A stretch of DNA of 64,000 bases from Algoriphagus aquimarinus (GCF_900112005.1 NZ_FOKK01000008.1:104523-168522), one strand, 5' to 3'. Numbered from the stretch's first letter, positions 35,661 to 44,371 are shown. Notes: generated by a model from the letters alone, not told the origin. Program-made: numbers and translations.

Positions 35661-35910
35661 TCAGACAATGGTCCTTACCACTCCTGCTGCAATCCTCAAT
35701 GCGATCACTTCGGAACTTGCACCTAAAGCAGCTTCCTTCACTGTGCCAACAAGGGTAGGTGCATGCACCTGCTCCAATAGTCGCCAAACTTACAGCACCT
35801 CTACAACCCCACAGCCAAGGCATGGCTACTCCAGACAAGGCATGGCTACTCCAGAAATAAAGAAAATTAGTATTCCAAACACCAGTGAATAGGATTGAAA
35901 ATTGATTCAT
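35661..35910 (-). pseudogene. Remnant of a small membrane protein gene (frameshifted)
   Basis: On the minus strand three protein-like pieces lie in successive frames: VFGILIFFISGVAMP, then GAVSLATIGAGAC, then LVGTVKEAALGASSEVIALR ending in IAAGVVRTIV and TGA (35663-35661). The first break coincides with an exact 20-bp tandem duplication (35816-35855); the second needs a one-base shift near the palindrome GGTGCATGCACC (35759-35770). Removing one repeat unit joins the first two pieces. This looks like a small hydrophobic protein that has decayed. The family is not recognised. Open frames of 129 aa (minus) and 90 aa (plus) here are low in protein character. Confidence 0.35.
35816..35855. repeat. 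Exact 20-bp tandem duplication
   Basis: Two adjacent identical 20-bp units, 35816-35835 and 35836-35855 (CAAGGCATGGCTACTCCAGA). The unit length is not a multiple of three, so it shifts frame in the remnant gene on the minus strand. Confidence 0.9.
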
Positions 35911-35972
35911 CGGTGATTATCTAATTCTAACTCAGTGAATTACCTCTGCGCTCTATATAAATGAAATTTTTA

Positions 35973-35996
35973 TTGGTTCTGTATTTGCAGAACTAA
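35973..35996. promoter_or_regulatory. Putative operator 1 of the GbsR/MarR-type regulator
   Basis: Inverted repeat TTGGTTC-N10-GAACTAA (with inner CTG/CAG pairs), nearly palindromic over 24 bp. It covers the -33 element of the regulator promoter. The same architecture recurs at 36528-36551 before the efflux operon. Confidence 0.6.
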
Positions 35997-36016
35997 CTGA
36001 ACTTATGCTATCTTTG
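35984..36016 (+). promoter_or_regulatory. Bacteroidota promoter of the regulator gene
   Basis: TTTG at 35984-35987, a 21-bp spacer, and TATCTTTG at 36009-36016: a full match to the Bacteroidota -33/-7 promoter. It overlaps operator 1 and sets the start of the regulator at the ATG at 36052 rather than the upstream in-frame GTG at 36016. Confidence 0.65.
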
Positions 36017-36051
36017 TGCCGTTGTCAGAGCATAACCCAAATTATTTGAAG

Positions 36052-36513
36052 ATGATTTTAACTGAAAAACATAAGGAACTGATCGAAAGAATTGGTGTAT
36101 TCCATGAGCATAAGGGAATGCAGCCATTAGTAGGGAGAATTATAGGCTTGCTTTTGGTTCATGAGGAAGGCGAAGTTTCGTTTGACGAAATCGTAGAGAA
36201 TCTTGGTGTAAGTAAAAGCGCTGTAAGTAATGCTCTGACTTTTCTTCAGGCCAAAGGTCGCTGTGTTTATTCTACCCGTCCCGGTGACCGGAAAAGATAC
36301 TTTGCCATGAAGGTGAGTGATTGGAGAGAAGACTTTGAGAAGGAGCTTGAAAACATCGCGGAGATTCAAAAGTTTATTGATGAAGTGTTGGAAGTTAGAA
36401 CTAATAAAAATCCTGAATTTAATTGTAGAATGAGAGACTTCTCCGATTTCTTAGGTTTTTTCAAAAAGGAAATTCCAGCCTTGTTTGATCGATTTAAAAA
36501 ACAACAAGTATAA
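36052..36513 (+). CDS. GbsR/MarR-type transcriptional regulator
   Basis: A 153-residue winged-helix regulator beginning MILTEKHKELIERIG. The DNA-binding part reads GRIIGLLLVHEEGEVSFDEIVENLGVSKSAVSNALTFLQAKGRC followed by the wing STRPGDRKRYFAMK, as in GbsR-type members of the MarR superfamily. The C-terminal helices (DFEKELENIAEIQKFIDEVL) would dimerise. It lies directly upstream of and parallel to a TolC-adaptor-RND operon, a standard layout in Bacteroidota, and probably represses both itself and the pump through the paired inverted repeats. Confidence 0.9.
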   Translation: MILTEKHKELIERIGVFHEHKGMQPLVGRIIGLLLVHEEGEVSFDEIVENLGVSKSAVSNALTFLQAKGRCVYSTRPGDRKRYFAMKVSDWREDFEKELENIAEIQKFIDEVLEVRTNKNPEFNCRMRDFSDFLGFFKKEIPALFDRFKKQQV

Positions 36514-36527
36514 AAAAATTTGAACAA

Positions 36528-36551
36528 TTAGTTCATAAAAAACAGAACCAA
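36528..36551. promoter_or_regulatory. Putative operator 2, upstream of the efflux operon
   Basis: Inverted repeat TTAGTTC-N10-GAACCAA, the same half-sites and 10-bp spacer as operator 1. A -7-like TATATTTT (36555-36562) follows, so the operator would cover the -33 region of the pump promoter. Further half-site-like CCAACTA copies occur just downstream. Confidence 0.6.
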
Positions 36552-36583
36552 CTATATATTTTATAACCAACTAGTATTCAGAC

Positions 36584-37951
36584 ATGTTAAAGAAGTATTT
36601 AACGTATGCATTTTTCTTAATAGCTCCTATAATGGCAATGGGGCAGGAAACAGTGCCGGAATTTACACTTCCAGATACGCTTACATTGAAAGAGAGTATA
36701 CAGATCGGTTTGGAGAACAACCGAACGCTGAAGAAAGCCATACTTGATGAAGAGAAGGCGAAGTATCAGAGAAACGAAATCAGAGGAGCTGGTCTTCCCC
36801 AGTTTTCTGCTTATGGGCAGTACAACAACTTTTTGGATGTATTCCCACAGGCGGTGCCAGGAGGGATTTTTGGAGGAGACCCCAATGAACTTCAGGTGAT
36901 TTCTTTAGGTGTTCCCCAGTCTTTGAAAGCTGGTTTTGAATTGAATCAGTTGATTTTCAGTAATTCCTATTTGATAGGTTTGAAAGCAGCAAAAACAGGG
37001 GAGGAGTTTTACAGAATTTTGTCTGAGCAATCTGAACAAGATGTAATTCACGAAATCTCTTTGAATTACTTAGGGGTGATTCAATTGGAACTTCAGAAGG
37101 AAAATTTGCAGGCAAATATCGACCAGTTACAAAGCCTTGAGAAAATTCTTCAATCTCAATACGACAATGATCTAGCGCGCAAAGTGGATCTAAATCGTGT
37201 GAAGGTGAATTTGACTTCCATTCGAAGTGAATTGGATAACCTTGAGATTGCAATTTTTCAGCAAGAAGGTTATTTGAAGCTATTAATGGGTATTCCTATA
37301 GATACTGAGCTTAATCTTGATCAATCAGTAGCTGATATGGATGAGAAAGTGAAAGATTTCCAAATTCAGGAATTCAACCTATTTGATAGAAAGGATATCC
37401 AAGTCTTGGGCGTTCAAGAGCAGCTGTATGAGTACGAATACAAAAACATCAAAGCGGCTCATCAGCCTCAGTTGGTTGGATTTGCTGATTTCAACAAGAA
37501 TGCTTTCTCTCAGAATTTTGATTTTCTAAGCCAGAATAAAGTTTGGTATCAGGGATTTTTAATCGGCTTAAAATTGCAGATTCCGATTTTTGATGGGATG
37601 CAAACCAAATACAAGGCTGCTCAATCAAAAGTTAATGCTCAACAGCTAAGCCTAGATCGTCTTCAAGCAGAAGATGCGGCAGAATTGGAATACAAAAATG
37701 CATTGAACAAATACTACAATTCTCTGAATACGCTAGCTTCTCTAGATAGCAATCTAGATCTCGCAGATGATGTGTTTAGCGAAACAACTTTGCTTTACAA
37801 AGAGGGATTAAGTCCACTTACGGACTTGCTGGATGCTGAGACTACGCAGAGACAAGCAAAAGCCAACTTTAACAATCAAATAATTCAGGTTCGGATCGCT
37901 CAATTGGAGATTCTTAATTCAACTGGAAAAATCTCTAATCTTTTATTGTAA
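36584..37951 (+). CDS. TolC-family outer-membrane efflux channel
   Basis: A 455-residue outer-membrane factor. Signal peptide ending AMGQ; then LPDTLTLKESIQIGLENNRTLKKA, the typical start of the first OEP repeat, long coiled helices (LSEQSEQDVIHEISLNYLGV, LQSLEKILQSQYDNDLARKV) and the second repeat with QIPIFDGMQTKYKAAQSKVN and LYKEGLSPLTDLLDAETTQRQA. It forms the exit duct of the tripartite pump encoded by the next two genes. First gene of the operon behind operator 2. Confidence 0.95.
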   Translation: MLKKYLTYAFFLIAPIMAMGQETVPEFTLPDTLTLKESIQIGLENNRTLKKAILDEEKAKYQRNEIRGAGLPQFSAYGQYNNFLDVFPQAVPGGIFGGDPNELQVISLGVPQSLKAGFELNQLIFSNSYLIGLKAAKTGEEFYRILSEQSEQDVIHEISLNYLGVIQLELQKENLQANIDQLQSLEKILQSQYDNDLARKVDLNRVKVNLTSIRSELDNLEIAIFQQEGYLKLLMGIPIDTELNLDQSVADMDEKVKDFQIQEFNLFDRKDIQVLGVQEQLYEYEYKNIKAAHQPQLVGFADFNKNAFSQNFDFLSQNKVWYQGFLIGLKLQIPIFDGMQTKYKAAQSKVNAQQLSLDRLQAEDAAELEYKNALNKYYNSLNTLASLDSNLDLADDVFSETTLLYKEGLSPLTDLLDAETTQRQAKANFNNQIIQVRIAQLEILNSTGKISNLLL

Positions 37952-38039
37952 CCGAAAACTCATACCAACAATGAAATCGAGCACGTCTCAGGCGCCCCAC
38001 ACTGGGATTGTTATCAGCCATGCGAGATTCCATAGCCTG

Positions 38040-38055
38040 CCCCGATTAATCGGGG
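38040..38055. repeat. 16-bp perfect palindrome in the TolC-adaptor gap
   Basis: CCCCGATTAATCGGGG, a self-complementary GC-rich palindrome in a 129-bp gap that is richer in GC than its surroundings. A 36-codon frame runs across the gap (37971 to the TGA at 38082-38084) but has no protein character. It may be an intergenic repeat or an RNA hairpin acting on pump-gene expression. Confidence 0.55.
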
Positions 38056-38080
38056 TGACCATAAAAACATATATAAACAC

Positions 38081-39133
38081 ATGAAAAAGTTAATCATCAT
38101 AGCCTTACTTCTGGTAGGAGTAGGAGCAGTAGCTTTCACGCTATACAACAACAAGACTGAAATGAATGAAGCTGCTACGCTTGCCATGAAGTCCAGCGAA
38201 TATATTTCTGTGACTGTGGAAAAAGTGGAGGAGAAAACTGTCAACAGGAATTTTCAAGCAAACGGGGTTTTTGAACCATCTCAGGAATTGAAACTCATGT
38301 CTGAGACTTCTGGTGCGATTGTAAAGATCCAACGAAGAAAAGGAGATTATGTACGTAAGGGAGATTTGCTGGTGCAGATTGATGATCGTCTAATCCGCTC
38401 TGAATATACTATCGCGAAACTGAATAGAGATCAAGCAGAGAAAGACTTGAAACGCTTTGAAAACCTAGCGTCAACAGATGCGATCACTAAGAAGCAATTG
38501 GAAGAAAATGAGAATGCTTTCAAAATTGCTGATGCTCAATTAGGTGCTTTGAAGAAAAGACTGGACGACACGCAGGTGACGGCACCTATTGCCGGCTTTA
38601 TCAACGAAGACTACTACGAATTGGGAACACTCGTTAGTCCAGGAATGCCATTGGCAGATATCATCAATAAGAATCCATTGAAATTAGCGGTGAATGTGAC
38701 TGAAAGCGAAATCGCCAAAGTAAAGAAAGGTGATCAAATCGAGGTAAGTGTGAATGCAATCTCTGCTCAGGAGTTTACCGGAAAGGTGAATTTTATTTCC
38801 GATATGGCTGATGCTTCATTTAAATATGAAGTAGAGTTGATCATGAATAGCAAAAATCAAGATCAAATCAAGCCAGGTATGTTTGGGACAGCTCAATTTG
38901 AATTTTCTCAGGAAGAAAAAGTACTGAAGATTGACAGAAAATCTATCTCTGGAAGCTTAAAAGATCCAGGAGTTTACTTGATCAAAGACGGAGTAGCGGT
39001 TTATCAGAAAGTGAAAATCAAGCCTTTGGATGATGGATCTGTAGAGATCTTGGAAGGTCTAAAAGCCGGTGACGAAGTGATCGCTTCAGGTTTGATCAAT
39101 GTGAAAGAGGGGACAAAAGTCAAAGTTCAGTAA
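38081..39133 (+). CDS. RND efflux periplasmic adaptor subunit
   Basis: A 350-residue membrane-fusion protein. N-terminal anchor (KKLIIIALLLVGVGAVAFTLY), lipoyl half-motifs LMSETSGAIVKIQRRKGDYVRKGDLLVQIDDR and VTAPIAGFINEDYYELGTLVSPGMPL, a short helical hairpin between them, then beta-barrel and membrane-proximal domains (GDEVIASGLINVKEGTKVKV). It bridges the TolC channel and the RND pump. The stop is 3 bp before the start of the pump gene, so translation is coupled. Confidence 0.95.
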   Translation: MKKLIIIALLLVGVGAVAFTLYNNKTEMNEAATLAMKSSEYISVTVEKVEEKTVNRNFQANGVFEPSQELKLMSETSGAIVKIQRRKGDYVRKGDLLVQIDDRLIRSEYTIAKLNRDQAEKDLKRFENLASTDAITKKQLEENENAFKIADAQLGALKKRLDDTQVTAPIAGFINEDYYELGTLVSPGMPLADIINKNPLKLAVNVTESEIAKVKKGDQIEVSVNAISAQEFTGKVNFISDMADASFKYEVELIMNSKNQDQIKPGMFGTAQFEFSQEEKVLKIDRKSISGSLKDPGVYLIKDGVAVYQKVKIKPLDDGSVEILEGLKAGDEVIASGLINVKEGTKVKVQ

Positions 39134-39136
39134 ACT

Positions 39137-42100
39137 ATGCAAATCACTAAAATATCCATACAACGGTCGACCATGGTGGTCGTACTGTTTACCGTATTGA
39201 CTTTGATGGGGATTTTCTCCTATACACAACTGTCATACGAGCTTTTACCAAAAATGGAAACCAATGTGGTTACCATTTCTACGGTCTATCCTGGAGCAGC
39301 GCCTTCGGAGGTGGAAACATCCGTGACTAAAAAGATTGAGGATGCTGTAGCTTCTCTCGAAGGCATCAAATCCATGAATTCTATCTCTCAGGAGAGTGTG
39401 TCTATTATCACTATTGAGCTGGAAGCTGGAGCTGATGTAGATTATTCTATGCAAGATGCGCAGCGTAAAATCAATGCTATCTTGGGAGATCTTCCTGAAG
39501 ATGCTGATCCTCCAAGTTTGGGTAAGTTTGACCTGGATGATTTGCCTATTATGCAATTGGCGGTTTATTCAGATCTGAACCCTTCGGAGTTCTATGATTT
39601 GATTAAAAATAAGATCCAGCCTTCTTTGGCTCAAATCAAAGGTGTTGCCCAAGTGAATATGCTAGGCGGTACTGAACGTGAGATCAAAGTAAACTTGGAT
39701 AGAAACAAGTTGGACGGCTACGGTATTTCACCAATCAGCGTCGCGCAAACAATCAATGCGAGTAACCTAGATTTCCCTACTGGCCGATTGAAGGACAATG
39801 AAGGGCAGGTTTTGATACGCCTTGCAGGAAAGTTTCAGACTATTCAGGATATAGAAAACCTAGTGATTGCCTACCGTACGGATGAATCTCCAATCCAGTT
39901 GAAAGAAGTAGCAGAGGTAGAAGATTCCTATAAGGACGAAGATATTTTGACCAGGTTAAACGGTAAATCGGCCATTGGCCTTACCGTGCAAAAGCAGTCT
40001 GACGCGAATGCAGTTGAGGTTTCTGATGTGTTGGTCAAGGAACTTAATATTTTAGAACAAACCTATACTAAAGAAGGAGTTTCATTCCAGATTTCTCAAA
40101 ACACATCTGAATTTACTCTGGAGGCAGCAAATCATGTGATTACAGATTTGATAATTGCTATTGTATTGGTGGCTTTGATCATGCTATTGTTCTTGCATAG
40201 TATCCGAAATGCTATCATCGTAATGGTGGCAGTTCCAGCATCTATTGTGGCAACATTCACCGTAATGTTCTTGGCAGGTTTTACTCTGAACTTGATGTCA
40301 TTACTGGCCCTTTCCCTTGTGGTAGGTATCCTTGTCGATGATGCAATTGTGGTTATTGAAAACATATATCGTCACCTGGAAATGGGTAAAACCATCGCTC
40401 AAGCATCCTACGATGGTGTGCGTGAAATCGGTGCCACTGTAGTATCTATCACCTTGGTTATTATCGTGGTATTCGTGCCACTAGCTATGACAGGAGGATT
40501 GATTGGAGGTATTTTGGCACAGTTTAGTATTACAGTGGCTACGGCTACCTTGATCAGTTTATTAGTTGCATTCACCTTGATTCCGCTACTGACTTCGAGA
40601 TTTTCAAAGCTCGAACATTTAGATAAAAACTCCTTTTTTGGGAAAATTGTCTATGGATTTGAAGCTGGTTTGGATGCTTTTGTTGATTGGATGATAGATA
40701 TTTTGAAATGGGGTTTTGCACATAAGGCAGCTTTGTTAGGAATTACTGTAGTTCTATTTATTTCCTCTTTCTTCCTTGTGATCAAAGGTTTTATCGGTTC
40801 AGAATTCGTTTCTGAAGGAGATAGAGGTGAATTCTTGCTTAGACTAGAGCTTCCAAAAGATGCAACGTTAGAGCAGACTAACTTCAAAACTCGTGAGGTG
40901 GAAGATTACCTAAGAACACTACCGGAAGTCACAGAAGTATTTACTACGGTAGGTGTGGCGAGTGGTCAGTTCACAGGTTCTCAATCCTCTCCATTTACTT
41001 CTGAGATTTTGGTGAAATTGGTAGAACCTGAGTTTAGATCTATGTCTGGTCCTGACTATGCAAGAAACCTAGAAAACTACCTGGAAGAGCATATCACGGG
41101 TGCAGAGTATACCGGCGTTCCTATTTCGATCATGGGTACAGCCAATGATGCACCGATACAGGTAATTGTTTCTGGTCCAGACAAAGATTCTATTCAGATC
41201 GTTTCTGAGAAAATTGAAGGGATTTTAGCGGGATTGAAAGGTACTCGTAAAGTCGAAAGTTCACTTGAAGATGGAAACCCAGAGATCCGAGTAGAAGTAG
41301 ATCGCTTCAAAATGAATGAGCTTGGACTATCCATGGATATGGTAGGTGGAGCACTTCAAGTAGCGTTCAATGGCAATGATGATTCTAAATACACGGACGG
41401 TGATTACGAATATGACATCTTGGTGAAGTTGAATGAGTTTGACAGAAAGTCTATCTCAGATGTTCAGAACCTTACGTTCTTAAATAGAAGTGGGAAACTG
41501 GTGAAGCTAGAGCAGTTTGCAACAGTAAATCAGTCTGAAGGTCCAACTAAGTTGGAACGTAGAGATAGAGTTTCTTCTGTGAAAATCACCTCTCAGGTTG
41601 CTGGAGTTCCATCGGGAACGGTAGGTGCAGAATTGACCGCAGCTATTGAAGCGATGGACCTTCCTCAGCAGGTTCAAATCAATTATGATGGTGATATGAA
41701 AAATCAAGCAGAAGGTTTTGGCTCTTTAGGCATAGCCTTATTGGCTTCGATTATCTTAATTTATTTGATCATGGTTGCTCTTTATGATTCCTATGTCTAT
41801 CCGCTAGTAGTGATGTTCTCACTTCCTATGGCACTGATTGGAGCATTGCTGGCCTTGGCGCTTACTAAAGGAACGCTCAGTATATTCTCTATCATGGGTC
41901 TGATTATGTTGATGGGATTAGTTGCCAAAAATGCGATTCTTTTGGTCGATTTCACGAATCAGTTGAAAGAAGAAGGCGTAGAGGTGAAGGCTGCTCTTGA
42001 GAAGTCTGTGAAAATCCGATTCCGTCCGATTCTGATGACTACGATAGCGATGGTGATTGGTATGATGCCGATTGCTTTGGCTACCGGTGCTGGAGCAGAG

Positions 42101-42295
42101 TGGAAAAACAGCTTAGCCTGGGTGATCATCGGTGGATTGCTTTCTTCCATGTTCCTGACCTTGATCGTTGTACCTGTGATTTATTATCTGTTCGACAGAT
42201 TTATGGCGAAAATAGGTAAGGGCGAAAAGAAGGTAATAGAGCTTGAAGATACAAATATTGAAGAGTTTGAATCCGAAGCAGCCGCTTACGTTTAG
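39137..42295 (+). CDS. RND efflux permease (HAE1/AcrB-type)
   Basis: A 1052-residue proton-driven inner-membrane pump of normal length. Visible marks: TM1 with MVVVLFTVLTLMGIFSYTQL, porter-domain YPGAAPSEVETSVTKKIEDAV, SLVVGILVDDAIVVIENIYRH with the proton-relay aspartates of TM4, a large second periplasmic loop, and VAKNAILLVDFTNQLKEEG plus RFRPILMTTIAMVIGMMPIA in the second half. It expels hydrophobic or amphipathic compounds; the substrate range is not predictable. Third gene of the regulator-controlled operon. Confidence 0.96.
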   Translation: MQITKISIQRSTMVVVLFTVLTLMGIFSYTQLSYELLPKMETNVVTISTVYPGAAPSEVETSVTKKIEDAVASLEGIKSMNSISQESVSIITIELEAGADVDYSMQDAQRKINAILGDLPEDADPPSLGKFDLDDLPIMQLAVYSDLNPSEFYDLIKNKIQPSLAQIKGVAQVNMLGGTEREIKVNLDRNKLDGYGISPISVAQTINASNLDFPTGRLKDNEGQVLIRLAGKFQTIQDIENLVIAYRTDESPIQLKEVAEVEDSYKDEDILTRLNGKSAIGLTVQKQSDANAVEVSDVLVKELNILEQTYTKEGVSFQISQNTSEFTLEAANHVITDLIIAIVLVALIMLLFLHSIRNAIIVMVAVPASIVATFTVMFLAGFTLNLMSLLALSLVVGILVDDAIVVIENIYRHLEMGKTIAQASYDGVREIGATVVSITLVIIVVFVPLAMTGGLIGGILAQFSITVATATLISLLVAFTLIPLLTSRFSKLEHLDKNSFFGKIVYGFEAGLDAFVDWMIDILKWGFAHKAALLGITVVLFISSFFLVIKGFIGSEFVSEGDRGEFLLRLELPKDATLEQTNFKTREVEDYLRTLPEVTEVFTTVGVASGQFTGSQSSPFTSEILVKLVEPEFRSMSGPDYARNLENYLEEHITGAEYTGVPISIMGTANDAPIQVIVSGPDKDSIQIVSEKIEGILAGLKGTRKVESSLEDGNPEIRVEVDRFKMNELGLSMDMVGGALQVAFNGNDDSKYTDGDYEYDILVKLNEFDRKSISDVQNLTFLNRSGKLVKLEQFATVNQSEGPTKLERRDRVSSVKITSQVAGVPSGTVGAELTAAIEAMDLPQQVQINYDGDMKNQAEGFGSLGIALLASIILIYLIMVALYDSYVYPLVVMFSLPMALIGALLALALTKGTLSIFSIMGLIMLMGLVAKNAILLVDFTNQLKEEGVEVKAALEKSVKIRFRPILMTTIAMVIGMMPIALATGAGAEWKNSLAWVIIGGLLSSMFLTLIVVPVIYYLFDRFMAKIGKGEKKVIELEDTNIEEFESEAAAYV

Positions 42296-42313
42296 ATTAA
42301 AATAGAATACACG

Positions 42314-42344
42314 ACCCTTGCTGGTCATCACGATTAGCAAGGGT
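42314..42344 (+). promoter_or_regulatory. Stem-loop between pump gene and ACP-like gene
   Basis: Arms 42314-42322 and 42336-42344 pair perfectly over 9 bp around a 13-nt loop. Only a short AT-rich tail follows, so it may be a weak terminator or a processing/attenuation hairpin lowering expression of the last gene. Confidence 0.45.
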
Positions 42345-42362
42345 TATTTAACTACATACCCA

Positions 42363-42593
42363 ATGAAAAATTATACTGATTTACGCAAAATCTCAAAGGT
42401 CTTCCAACAATATGGAATAGATCTGACAGGTAAAAGAAAGTACGCGTCCTTCGAAAGCGATTTGAGAATGGATAAGGTATTTGTCTCCGGTTTGATCTTC
42501 GAGTTAGAATACGAATTGAGAAAACAGATCGCGGATGATAAGGTTGAGGAGGTGCAAGCACCAGCTCAAATAATAGAATTGTTGATGAGTTAA
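42363..42593 (+). CDS. Acyl-carrier-protein-like protein lacking the phosphopantetheine serine
   Basis: A 76-residue protein from the ATG at 42363 (a TTG 15 codons upstream falls in the hairpin). The layout FESDLRMDKVFVSGLIFELEYELRKQI followed by VQAPAQIIELL is that of an acyl carrier protein: an acidic helix II after L-x-x-D, then helix III and a final V-x-D/P-A-I-x-x-L. The D-S-L motif that carries 4'-phosphopantetheine reads D-K-V here (Lys38), so it cannot be loaded in the normal way. It follows the RND pump by 67 bp and precedes the operon terminator. A role as a binding module or regulator is speculation. Confidence 0.6.
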   Translation: MKNYTDLRKISKVFQQYGIDLTGKRKYASFESDLRMDKVFVSGLIFELEYELRKQIADDKVEEVQAPAQIIELLMS

Positions 42594-42598
42594 TTAAT

Positions 42599-42625
42599 GT
42601 ACGAGCGAAAATCTTTCGCTCGTAC
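42599..42625. repeat. Perfect 12-bp hairpin after the ACP-like gene
   Basis: Arms 42599-42610 and 42614-42625 pair perfectly around ATC. No T-run follows. It stands 5 bp upstream of the terminator and may stabilise the 3' end of the mRNA. Confidence 0.7.
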
Positions 42626-42630
42626 TATCG

Positions 42631-42665
42631 AAAAGAGTCCCACACGTGCGGGACTCTTTTTTTTT
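42631..42665 (+). terminator. Intrinsic terminator of the efflux operon
   Basis: An 11-bp perfect stem (42631-42641 with 42650-42660) with an 8-nt loop, running into nine T (42657-42665). Confidence 0.92.
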
Positions 42666-42737
42666 AGTATAATTAGAGATAATGATCTGTAAATCATTCG
42701 TTTTATATATAATCAATCATCTCATTTATAGATCTTT

Positions 42738-44336
42738 TTAAAGTGGCGCTCCCATCAAAATATCTTCAGAAGCAAAGTCCTTGAATTTCTCAAAGTTCTT
42801 TTTAAATGCAGCTGAAAGTTCTCTTGCTTGTTTATCGTACCCCTCTTTATCCTCCCAAGTAGTTTTCGGGTTAAGAATCTCCGAAGGTACATTTGGGCAA
42901 TCCTGAGGTACATCCATTCCGAAAACTGGATGTTGTTTGTAGTCGACCTTATCTAACTTCCCTTCAAGAGCAGCTGTAATCATGGCTCTAGTGTAAGCTA
43001 GTTTCATTCGAGAACCTACTCCATAAGAACCCCCAGTCCAGCCAGTGTTGATTAACCACACATTAGTGTCATGCTCTTCCATTTTCTTACCAAACAGGCT
43101 AGCGTATTCTGTTGGATGAAGAGGTAAGAAGGCCGCTCCAAAACAAGCTGAAAATGTTAATTTCGGTTCAGTGACTCCCATTTCAGTGCCCGCTACTTTT
43201 GCTGTGTAACCCGAAATGAAATGATACATGGCCTGGCTTTTATTTAATTTAGAGATGGGAGGGATCACCCCAAATGCATCTGCAGTCAAAAAAAATATGT
43301 TCTTAGGAATGCCTGCAATCGATGGATTCAAGGCATTAGAAATGAAATCTATAGGATAAGCCGTTCTTGTGTTTTCAGTGACGGACTTGTTTGCAAAATC
43401 TATTTCTCTGGAATTTCCTTTGAATCGGGTATTTTCTACAATTGAACCAAATTTGATAGCATCCCAAATTTCAGGTTCCTTGTCTTTACTGAGATCAATG
43501 ACCTTTGCGTAGCATCCTCCTTCGAAATTGAAAATACCATTCTCTGTCCAGCCATGCTCGTCGTCACCAACTAGATTTCTTTTTGGATCTGCTGATAGTG
43601 TTGTTTTGCCCGTGCCTGAAAGACCAAAGAAGATCGCAGTATCTCCTTGTGTTCCTACATTTGCTGAGCAATGCATAGAGAGCACATTTTTTTCATGAGG
43701 AAGGATGAAGTTGAGAACAGAGAAAATTCCTTTCTTCATTTCTCCTGCATAGCCCGTTCCGCCGATCAGGATGATTCGTTCGCTGAGATTTAAGATGGCA
43801 AAGTTTGGGTTTTTTGTACCATCAGTTTCAGGATTAGCTTCAAATTCCGGTGCACATATGATCGTGAAATCATGTTCGAAATTTTTCAATTCATCCTCGG
43901 ATGGCCTCAAGAACATGTTATGGCAAAAGAGATTATGCCAAGCCTTGGTGTTGATCACTTTCAATTTGAGGCGATGATTCACATCTGCTCCAGCATAAGC
44001 ATCACGGACAAAAAGTTCTTTGTCAGCCAAAAATGCTTTCATTTTCTCCAGAAGCAAATGGAATTTCTCGGTATCAAAAGGGATGTTGATATCACCCCAC
44101 CAGACAGCGTCTTTAGTTTTATCGTCTAAGACGATGTACCGATCTTTTGGGGACCTACCGGTGAATTTACCGGTGTCAGCCATCAGAGCGCCAGTAGAAG
44201 TGAGTTTTCCTTCATTTCGCGCTAAAGCAATTTCCACCAGTTCTGCTGGTGGAAGATTGGTGTGAACTTTTCTAAAAGCTGTAGGGCTAAGAAAAGCCAG
44301 GGGAGAAGTCTGGGTGTCCAGATCTAGTTCCTGCAT
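42738..44336 (-). CDS. pckA: Phosphoenolpyruvate carboxykinase (ATP)
   Basis: A 532-residue enzyme converting oxaloacetate plus ATP to phosphoenolpyruvate, the entry step of gluconeogenesis. Seen: TGRSPKDRYIVLD near residue 59, the kinase P-loop FFGLSGTGKTTLSADPKR (residues 236-253), the metal motif GDDEHGW (257-263), the arginine region TENTRTAYPIDFI and the C-terminal nucleotide-binding WLINTGWTGG. Length fits the ATP-dependent class. Monocistronic, with its own promoter 36 bp upstream. Confidence 0.97.
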   Translation of the reverse strand: MQELDLDTQTSPLAFLSPTAFRKVHTNLPPAELVEIALARNEGKLTSTGALMADTGKFTGRSPKDRYIVLDDKTKDAVWWGDINIPFDTEKFHLLLEKMKAFLADKELFVRDAYAGADVNHRLKLKVINTKAWHNLFCHNMFLRPSEDELKNFEHDFTIICAPEFEANPETDGTKNPNFAILNLSERIILIGGTGYAGEMKKGIFSVLNFILPHEKNVLSMHCSANVGTQGDTAIFFGLSGTGKTTLSADPKRNLVGDDEHGWTENGIFNFEGGCYAKVIDLSKDKEPEIWDAIKFGSIVENTRFKGNSREIDFANKSVTENTRTAYPIDFISNALNPSIAGIPKNIFFLTADAFGVIPPISKLNKSQAMYHFISGYTAKVAGTEMGVTEPKLTFSACFGAAFLPLHPTEYASLFGKKMEEHDTNVWLINTGWTGGSYGVGSRMKLAYTRAMITAALEGKLDKVDYKQHPVFGMDVPQDCPNVPSEILNPKTTWEDKEGYDKQARELSAAFKKNFEKFKDFASEDILMGAPL

Positions 44337-44371
44337 ACATATTTGGGTTTACAATCTGAAAATTGTCTTCA

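Noticed and set aside
35521..35910. A 129-aa minus-strand frame and a 90-aa plus-strand frame in the same place
   Set aside because: Both are rich in Cys, Trp, Ser and Thr and show no domain pattern; the protein-like signal on the minus strand jumps between frames, fitting a remnant rather than either open frame.
37971..38084. 36-codon frame between the TolC and adaptor genes, with a stop overlapping the adaptor ATG
   Set aside because: The ATGA overlap looks suggestive, but the peptide has no membrane segment or known motif and is read through a GC-rich palindrome.
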